This document shows positions 27,941 through 33,183 of a DNA stretch of 33,183 nt, piece after piece. Position 1 is the first letter of the stretch. Each line of letters begins with the position of its first letter. Under the pieces are notes generated by a model. It saw only the letters and a list, made by a program, of their open reading frames with translations, was not told where the DNA came from and searched no databases. The translations under genes and the position numbers were made by a program. The DNA comes from a virus: positions 1 to 33,183 of IMG/VR virus record IMGVR_UViG_3300038701_001184. One strand, given 5' to 3'.

Positions 27941-28609
27941 ATGGATATTAAAGAACTACTCGAAACAGAAGAAGCTAAGACGGCAATTCAGGCAGCTATT
28001 GAAGAAGCCACAAAAGGCTTAAAAAGCAAAAATGAAGAGCTTTTAGGAAATCTTAAAAAAGAAAAAGATGACCGCAAATCATTGCAAGACATGATTGACG
28101 AAATTAAGGCCGAAAAAGAAAAGGCAGAAGCAGAAGCCGCCGAGAAATCGGGCGATGTTGAAAAAATTAAGGAAACCTTAAAAAACCAATATACAAAGCA
28201 AATTGACACGCTACAAGCGCAGTTACAAGACAAAGACGGCAAGCTTCATGGTTTATTGGTCGATAATGGCTTGACTGATAGCTTGTCTAAAGCTGGCGTT
28301 GCGCCTCAACACTTAGATGTTGTAAAGGCGTATATTAAAAGCCAGAACAAGGCAGAAATTACAGAGATTGACGGAAATGTCGTTGCACAGTTAAACGGCG
28401 TTCCTTTAACAGATTTTGTTACTCAATGGGCGCAAGGCGACCAAGGTAAACATTATATTGCTGCCCCTCAAAATTCGGGCGGAGGCGCTAATGGCGCAAA
28501 CGGTAGTGGCAAGGCGACTAGCGGATTGAAAAAGGCGGATATGTCCGTCAAAGAGAAGACAGCCTTTATTCGTGAAAACGGCCAAGAGGCGTATAACAAA
28601 TTACAATAG
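27941..28609 (+). CDS. Capsid scaffolding protein
   Basis: A 222-residue protein. The N-terminal ~100 residues are a highly charged K/E-rich coiled coil (KSKNEELLGNLKKEKDDRKS, KAEKEKAEAEAAEKSGDVEK). The middle holds helices, then a G/A/S-rich linker and a basic helical C-terminus (SGLKKADMSVKEKTAFIREN) that probably binds the coat protein. This architecture and its place just before the major capsid are typical of siphovirus scaffolds. GGGAG lies about 10 bases before ATG. Confidence 0.85.
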   Translation: MDIKELLETEEAKTAIQAAIEEATKGLKSKNEELLGNLKKEKDDRKSLQDMIDEIKAEKEKAEAEAAEKSGDVEKIKETLKNQYTKQIDTLQAQLQDKDGKLHGLLVDNGLTDSLSKAGVAPQHLDVVKAYIKSQNKAEITEIDGNVVAQLNGVPLTDFVTQWAQGDQGKHYIAAPQNSGGGANGANGSGKATSGLKKADMSVKEKTAFIRENGQEAYNKLQ

Positions 28610-28629
28610 CTATTTAAGGAGATTAAACA

Positions 28630-29631
28630 ATGGCAACATCACTACCAAGTGACATGAAGATTTATAACGAACAGTTTTTTGCTGGTTATACTGAACGTGT
28701 CGAACAAAATCTAGAAGTATTTAACGCCAATTCAAACGGCGCAATTCTTATGTCTTCAAATGTTACAAACGGAGAATTTATCAAGGAAGCTTTTCTTGCT
28801 AAAATTTCAAATCTTGTAACACGCCGCGATCTGACAAGCGTATCAGATGCGACTGGTCTTAAAGCTACACAAGGTGAGATCGTTAAGGTTGATCGTTCAA
28901 TTAAAATCGGGCCAGTGGAATTTACAGACGAAGCCGTCCACAAAGGCAATATGACCATGGATGAAATGGTGTTCTTGCTAGGCCAGCAAGCTGCTGACGA
29001 AGTTATGAAAGAACACACAGACGCGACATTATACGCCCTTAAAGGTGCTTATGCCGTTGCTGGTCTTTCTACACTTGTTCAGGACAGCTCAAGCGCTACA
29101 ATGACACACACAATCTTAAACAACGGTATGGCTCGCTTTGGTGATGCAGCCAATAACATTGTTGCATGGGTTATGCACTCTGGCGTTTACTTTGACCTTG
29201 TTGGACAAGCTATCGCTGATAAAATTGACAGCGTTGCTGGTACAACTATCTATGGCGGTTCACCCGGTACATTCGGACGCCCTGTTATCGTGACAGATAG
29301 TGCTGCCTTGTTGGATAACGGTTCTTCATCTGTATCAACTGATAACTTCTACACCACATACGGCCTTGTTTCTGGCGGTGCTGAAATTCAACAAACTCGC
29401 GTAGGTGAATTGTTGGTTGAACGTGTTGGCGGTAAAGAAAACATTGTTAATCGTTACCAAGCTGAAGAAAACCACGCTATCGGCCTTAAAGGTATGGCGT
29501 TCTCAACTTCAACTGCTAATCCAACAGTTGCACAGTTGGCGACAAACTCTAACTGGACAAAAGCGTTTACTGATTTGAAATCTCTTCCGGGTATTCAGAT
29601 CAAGACTAAAAAAGCCAACGCTTTAGGTTAA
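28630..29631 (+). CDS. Major capsid protein
   Basis: A 333-residue protein directly behind the scaffold, with AAGGAG before its ATG. The pattern is that of a coat protein family with a start such as MATSLPSDMKIYNEQFFAGY, a segment SNGAILMSSNVTNGEFIKEA, and a core containing TRRDLTSVSDATGLKATQGE and VKVDRSIKIGPVEFTDEAV. An HK97-type fold is inferred from family resemblance and position. The codon use in this gene is biased toward preferred codons (many GCT, GGT, GTT, CGC), as expected for an abundantly made protein. Confidence 0.88.
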   Translation: MATSLPSDMKIYNEQFFAGYTERVEQNLEVFNANSNGAILMSSNVTNGEFIKEAFLAKISNLVTRRDLTSVSDATGLKATQGEIVKVDRSIKIGPVEFTDEAVHKGNMTMDEMVFLLGQQAADEVMKEHTDATLYALKGAYAVAGLSTLVQDSSSATMTHTILNNGMARFGDAANNIVAWVMHSGVYFDLVGQAIADKIDSVAGTTIYGGSPGTFGRPVIVTDSAALLDNGSSSVSTDNFYTTYGLVSGGAEIQQTRVGELLVERVGGKENIVNRYQAEENHAIGLKGMAFSTSTANPTVAQLATNSNWTKAFTDLKSLPGIQIKTKKANALG

Positions 29632-29633
29632 TT

Positions 29634-30461
29634 GTGAAAGTAAATTTTTGGTACGCGGGGTCATTGGATTCCGCGTATCATAACCATACACCGACATCTA
29701 TTATGAAAGCCCTTCATTCGATGGGTTGTGAAGTTAATCACGTTTCACAAAATGGTTTTCGAGAGAACGATTTTATGAGTTGTGATTTTCAAGTGCTTTA
29801 CGGCATGAGATTGAACGGCAAAGAGATTATTGAAAGCTATCTTAAAAAAGGCATTCAAACGATTGTAATTGACCTTGGATATATTGACAGGGCGATGAAA
29901 TCAAACGGCTATGACGGATATTGGCAAGTATCTTTAAATGGGTTGAATTGGATGCCTGATAATGCAGACGATAAACGCTTTAAATGGGATTATCCAAAGC
30001 CTGTTAAACGTGACGGCTATGTTCTTTTGTGCGAACAAACGCCAAATGATAGCAGTCACGGTATGGATATTGACGCGTTAAACGCTTGGATGAATAAAGC
30101 CGTTAAACGGTGCGAAGAATTAGGTCTTAAATACAAAAAGCGCAGGCATCCTATGAATACGGATATACCGAAAGAGGATCTGCCAATAACGCCGATAGAG
30201 GATGATTTAAAAGGTGCGTCATGTGTTTATGTGCATAATTCAAACGCAGGTAATGACGCGCTTATGATGGGTTTACCAGTCGTATGCGATGAAAGCCCAA
30301 GATATAAACCTTCTTACTATGATTTGGTAAGTAAGGATTTAAGCAATATTTTCTATCCCGATGGTATAGAGGATTATTTAAACCGTCTAGCCTATGGGCA
30401 ATGGACACGAAACGAAATAGAAACAGGAAAGGCTTTTGAATATGTCCTTACTCAAATGTGA
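29634..30461 (+). CDS. Glycosyltransferase-like protein (GT-B type), GTG start
   Basis: A 275-residue protein starting at GTG, 2 bases after the capsid stop. The N-terminal half is an alpha/beta domain (VNFWYAGSLDSAYHNHTPTS, DFQVLYGMRL, QTIVIDLGYIDR). The C-terminal half contains DDLKGASCVYVHNSNAGNDA and LMMGLPVVCDESPRY, which resembles the nucleotide-sugar-binding part of GT-B or capsule-biosynthesis enzymes. The catalytic residue set cannot be confirmed. Position suggests it decorates the capsid or tail or host sugars; this is inference. It overlaps the following gene by about 20 bases. Confidence 0.6.
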   Translation: MKVNFWYAGSLDSAYHNHTPTSIMKALHSMGCEVNHVSQNGFRENDFMSCDFQVLYGMRLNGKEIIESYLKKGIQTIVIDLGYIDRAMKSNGYDGYWQVSLNGLNWMPDNADDKRFKWDYPKPVKRDGYVLLCEQTPNDSSHGMDIDALNAWMNKAVKRCEELGLKYKKRRHPMNTDIPKEDLPITPIEDDLKGASCVYVHNSNAGNDALMMGLPVVCDESPRYKPSYYDLVSKDLSNIFYPDGIEDYLNRLAYGQWTRNEIETGKAFEYVLTQM

Positions 30462-30774
30462 TATAACAGGATCAACGGATCGCGTTGATGCGGTTCATCC
30501 TCAATTAAAGCGTGACGGCTTGGATCGCGTATGCTTCCGCGTTGGGATTGCTTTAGAGCAATTACGCGCTGAATGTATTGCAAAATTTGAAGACTATAAA
30601 GGCATTGATAAAGCAGAAAAGATTGAAGCTGAAATTGATAAGGCATTAAAAGCGTTTTTGTCTAAGGATAAAAAGCCAGAAGTGCAAAAGCATGAGATCA
30701 AACAAGATGCGCCCGAAGTGAAAGAGGATGAAATGGCAAAGAAGAAAAAGAAGCCTTATAAAAAGAAAAAATAA
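30442..30774 (+). CDS. Small basic-tailed hypothetical protein (110 aa)
   Basis: ATG 30442 is preferred to an in-frame TTG at 30436 (AGGAAAGG lies upstream). The first ~80 residues are helical with GSTDRVDAVHPQLKRDGLDR and LRAECIAKFEDYKGIDKAEK. The C-terminus is a very basic lysine tail (MAKKKKKPYKKKK). Not a recognised family. Its position between glycosyltransferase-like and methyltransferase-like genes may mean a carrier, adaptor or head-associated DNA-binding role; none is shown by the sequence. Confidence 0.5.
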   Translation: MSLLKCDITGSTDRVDAVHPQLKRDGLDRVCFRVGIALEQLRAECIAKFEDYKGIDKAEKIEAEIDKALKAFLSKDKKPEVQKHEIKQDAPEVKEDEMAKKKKKPYKKKK

Positions 30775-31355
30775 TGAAGTTTTCAAATCCCGATAAAGCG
30801 TTACGCGAATTTATAGATATTGCCGATGGTCATGTATTGAACATTGGCGATGTCAACACAAGCCCTCACACTATGCTTATGCGCGAACATGGCCTTGATG
30901 TTACGACAATAAGCTATTGCGATGGTTCTGATATTGTTGGCGATTACAATGTTGAGTATTGCGGCGGCAAATCAAATGCTTTTGACGCGATTTGGTGCGC
31001 TCATTGTTTGGAGCATCAATTAAATGTTCATGATTTTTTGCGCAAGATATTTCTTGAATGCAAGGAAGATGGCGTTGTTTGCATTACAGTACCGCCTTTA
31101 AAGCATGAGATAGTCGGAGGCCATGTGTCTTTATGGAATGCGGGGCTTTTGATTTATAACATGATTTTGGCAGAGTTCGACTGTTCGCATGCAAAAGTCA
31201 TTGTTGATGGTTACAACATATCTGTGCTTGTAAGAAAAAAACAGGCTTATTTGCCAGAATTGTCTTATGACACAGGCGACATCGAAAAACTGGCGCGGTA
31301 CTTTCCGTTTCCAGTTAAACAGGGATTTAATGGAGATATAAAAGAATGTTTCTAG
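30774..31355 (+). CDS. SAM-dependent methyltransferase-like protein
   Basis: A 193-residue protein in TAATG overlap with the previous gene. It resembles class I methyltransferases of the type-11 kind: GHVLNIGDVNTSPHTMLMRE near the front as a degenerate SAM-binding loop, FDAIWCAHCLEHQLNVHDFL as the acid-then-LEH motif, and DGVVCITVPP before a final strand. The glycine-rich loop is weak compared with the family, so catalysis is not certain. It may modify the sugar added by its neighbour. It overlaps the next gene by 10 bases. Confidence 0.6.
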   Translation: MKFSNPDKALREFIDIADGHVLNIGDVNTSPHTMLMREHGLDVTTISYCDGSDIVGDYNVEYCGGKSNAFDAIWCAHCLEHQLNVHDFLRKIFLECKEDGVVCITVPPLKHEIVGGHVSLWNAGLLIYNMILAEFDCSHAKVIVDGYNISVLVRKKQAYLPELSYDTGDIEKLARYFPFPVKQGFNGDIKECF

Positions 31356-31846
31356 TCGAAGATGGCACAGTCGTTGAAGGCGCGAATAGCTATGTTGCAG
31401 TGGCCTTTGCCGATGCCTATCATACTGACCGTGGTAATACAGCATGGACAGGTACAGACGCGGTTAAACAAGCCGCTTTAATTAAGGCTACTGATTATCT
31501 GCAACAGCTTTATAATGGTCGATGGGTTGGATGGCTAGTCGATGATGACCAGCCTTTGGACTGGCCTCGCACTTATAACCGCCCTGCATATCCTTGGGTT
31601 GACTATGACATCACGGGTGAAATACCAGACCGTTTAAAGCAAGCTGTTTGTATTCTTGCCCTTGAAAGCCTATCAAATGATTTAAACCCTGCCCTTGACC
31701 GCGCTGTAAAGCGTGAAAAGGTCGATGTTATCGAGGTTGAATACATGGATGGCGCGGCAGAGAGACGAAAAAGACCTGCCGTCGATGGATTGGTTCGGCC
31801 TTATTTACAAGGGTCAAGTCTTAATGCGTGGGCGGTGAGAGTATGA
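31346..31846 (+). CDS. Head-tail connector adaptor (DnaT-like phage protein)
   Basis: A 166-residue protein with GGAGA before its ATG. The pattern ALIKATDYLQQLYNGRWVG, then PLDWPRTYNRPAYPW, and PDRLKQAVCILALESL matches phage proteins often labelled DnaT-like; in structural modules these act as connector adaptors below the portal. Its location between the capsid and the connector/tail-terminator genes supports this. It overlaps the next gene by ATGA. Confidence 0.7.
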   Translation: MFLVEDGTVVEGANSYVAVAFADAYHTDRGNTAWTGTDAVKQAALIKATDYLQQLYNGRWVGWLVDDDQPLDWPRTYNRPAYPWVDYDITGEIPDRLKQAVCILALESLSNDLNPALDRAVKREKVDVIEVEYMDGAAERRKRPAVDGLVRPYLQGSSLNAWAVRV

Positions 31847-32211
31847 CATTTAATTATTCAGGTATAGGCGCGGTTGCCCTAAAACAGATTAATGACAAAG
31901 GACGTGATATAACCGTTCGTTATGCAGGTAACGACCAAGTTTATAACCCTGCTACGGATACTTTTACGGCGGGGACGGATGTAGATGTGCCTGTGAAGGG
32001 GGTTTTTACGCAATTCGCTAAGAAAGATATTGATGGTGAATTGATTAAGGTTACGGACAAGCGCGTTTTGATTGCTGGCACGGCTTTAGATAATGCGCCT
32101 GAAAACAATTCAAAGATTATTGATGGTGGTATTGAATATCAGGTTATCAATACGGAAACGATACAGCCTAGCGATACGGTTGTCCTTTATATGGTGCAAG
32201 TTAGACGATGA
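31843..32211 (+). CDS. Head-closure / head-tail joining protein
   Basis: A 122-residue protein. A GTG at 31828 is open, but ATG 31843, overlapping the upstream stop (ATGA) and following GGTGAGA, is preferred. It is a small beta-rich protein (DITVRYAGNDQVYNPATDTF, DVPVKGVFTQFAKKDIDGEL, RVLIAGTALDNAP, YQVINTETIQPSDTVV) in the size range of phage head-completion/stopper proteins. Family call is by size and position plus the strand pattern. Confidence 0.6.
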   Translation: MTFNYSGIGAVALKQINDKGRDITVRYAGNDQVYNPATDTFTAGTDVDVPVKGVFTQFAKKDIDGELIKVTDKRVLIAGTALDNAPENNSKIIDGGIEYQVINTETIQPSDTVVLYMVQVRR

Positions 32212-32636
32212 ATAATTATCGTGCTGATTTACAAAAAGCATACGAAAAAAAGGTTTTAGATAAGTTAGAAAAGGTTGTTCGTGCAACGGCTTTGATTGCG
32301 CATGGTGATTTGGTAACACAAACGCCAGTCGGAGACCCTTCAACATGGAAAAACCCCGCCCCTTCTGGTTATGTTGGCGGTACAGCAAAGGCAAGCTGGT
32401 TTTTAGATATTGACACAGTGGACATTAAAGAGGTTGACCATACGTTTGATAACGAAGCGGAAGCCAAAAGGCGTGTGCAATCATACACATTGGACAGCAA
32501 GATATTTATATCAAATAACCTGCCTTATATTCGCAGATTAAACGATGGATGGTCACAGCAAGCCCCCGCTGGTTATGTTGATAGCGCATTAACAATCGCC
32601 AAGCGCAAGGCGGATGAATTTGCGAGGACATTATGA
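32208..32636 (+). CDS. Tail completion / neck protein (HK97 gp10-like)
   Basis: A 142-residue protein in ATGA overlap. Features: an N-terminal helix, LVTQTPVGDPSTWKNPAPSG around residues 36-55, YVGGTAKASWFLDID, and a later SNNLPYIRRLNDGWSQQAPA (about 101-120), which is the recurrent signature of HK97 gp10-like proteins. These bridge the connector and the tail tube. Its stop overlaps the next gene by ATGA. Confidence 0.8.
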   Translation: MNNYRADLQKAYEKKVLDKLEKVVRATALIAHGDLVTQTPVGDPSTWKNPAPSGYVGGTAKASWFLDIDTVDIKEVDHTFDNEAEAKRRVQSYTLDSKIFISNNLPYIRRLNDGWSQQAPAGYVDSALTIAKRKADEFARTL

Positions 32637-33034
32637 ATTTCAAAACAGCCGAAGCGACATTGAGAAATCACTTTGCAACCCAATGGGGTAGCACAACACA
32701 GATTGCATGGCCTGACGTACAATTTACGCCACCGAACGCGACATGGGTTCGTTTTTCAATGAAACACAATGACGGCTTTCAAGCGTCTATCGGCGCACCA
32801 ACGAATAACATGTTTCGCAGACGCGGAATTGTTTACATACAGATTTTCCAAAAGGAAGGGCAAGGCTCTACCGATGCCAGAACAAAGGCTGATTTAGCGG
32901 CAGACATATTTATCGGACAAACAATCCAAGGGATTAGGTTCGGTGATGTTGTTGCACGTGATATCGGGGCAGATGGCAATGGATGGTATCAGTGGCAAGT
33001 CGCCGCACAATTTGAATATGACAGAATAACCTAA
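32633..33034 (+). CDS. Tail terminator protein (DUF4128 type)
   Basis: A 133-residue protein. TAEATLRNHFATQWGSTTQI, then WVRFSMKHNDGFQASIGAPT, RRRGIVYIQIFQKEGQGSTD and ADLAADIFIGQTIQG follow the DUF4128 pattern of siphovirus tail terminators. These cap the tail tube at its head end. Position between the gp10-like gene and the tail tube gene is as expected. Confidence 0.75.
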   Translation: MNFKTAEATLRNHFATQWGSTTQIAWPDVQFTPPNATWVRFSMKHNDGFQASIGAPTNNMFRRRGIVYIQIFQKEGQGSTDARTKADLAADIFIGQTIQGIRFGDVVARDIGADGNGWYQWQVAAQFEYDRIT

Positions 33035-33049
33035 CAGGAGAATAAAAAC

Positions 33050-33183
33050 ATGACTATTGCTAACGCATCAGAATTTCAACTTGCTCACGTAACAGAAACA
33101 GTAGCAGGCACAACCCCATCAACCCCCGCTTTTAGTATTGACCGTATTACAGGCGGCGGTATGCAAGCGGTTCAAGAGTTTCT
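33050..33183 (+). CDS. Major tail tube protein, N-terminal part (3' end outside window)
   Basis: ATG 33050 with CAGGAG 9-10 bases upstream; the frame is open to the window end, giving 44 residues (MTIANASEFQLAHVTETVAG, then TTPSTPAFSIDRITGGGM). The V-T-E-T-x-x-G-T-T-P-S-T-P-A-F pattern is typical for the start of phage tail tube proteins. Placement directly behind the tail terminator supports the call. The window ends within this gene. Confidence 0.8.
   Translation, partial: MTIANASEFQLAHVTETVAGTTPSTPAFSIDRITGGGMQAVQEF

Overview
The window is most of a tailed-phage (siphovirus-type) genome or prophage with low GC. The host is probably an alphaproteobacterium. The phage encodes a GapR-family (DUF2312) protein and a stand-alone domain resembling the C-terminal part of GcrA, and both families belong to alphaproteobacterial chromosome and cell-cycle biology. 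No integrase, tRNA, CRISPR array or insertion sequence was found. The two ends of the window fall inside the same tail module: the tail tube starts at the right end and the tape measure protein ends at the left end. The sequence therefore looks circular or permuted, opened inside the tail genes, with only the rest of the tail tube, the tail chaperones and the front of the tape measure missing.

Layout. (1) 23034-33183, continuing at 1-7227, rightward: late operon. Order: small and large terminase, portal, head morphogenesis protein, a two-gene moron-like insert, scaffold, major capsid, a glycosyltransferase-like gene and a methyltransferase-like gene, head-tail connectors, tail terminator, tail tube, (gap), tape measure, tail hub proteins, tail fibre, then membrane and lysis genes ending in nested spanins. 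(2) 11901 down to 7246, leftward: about sixteen small accessory genes, including a SleB-type cell-wall hydrolase coupled to a tiny membrane protein, a DUF551 protein, a ribbon-helix-helix-like protein, a DUF1508 protein, a secreted protein and a repeat-bearing solenoid protein. (3) 11995-12177, rightward: a single Cro-like helix-turn-helix gene that appears to be read from a leaderless promoter, facing the accessory operon across a compact operator region. (4) 18732 down to 12187, leftward: recombination operon with an ERF annealing protein, Gp157, an IbrB-IbrA pair (ParB-like plus PAPS-reductase-like), an HNH-like protein, NinB, a RusA resolvase, a GcrA-like domain and a DnaQ-fold exonuclease. 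(5) 18832-22915, rightward: replication operon with a DnaA-domain-IV-like protein, GapR, SSB, a restriction-fold nuclease behind a strong RNA hairpin, a replication protein, and a candidate late regulator.

How it fits together. Two divergent control regions (about 11915-11994 and 18756-18799) each have -35 boxes built into inverted repeats, so one bound repressor could shut both directions. A promoter followed within about 20 bases by an intrinsic terminator (22912-22992) sits between the candidate late regulator and the terminase genes. This resembles the arrangement used by lambda Q-type antitermination. The points most worth a second look are the IbrB-IbrA cassette bounded by a 12-base direct repeat, the attenuator-like RNA at 19917-19990, the GcrA-like fragment, and the sugar/methyl-transfer pair placed directly behind the capsid gene.

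All calls come from reading the sequence. Family names rest on recognised motifs and not on a database search.
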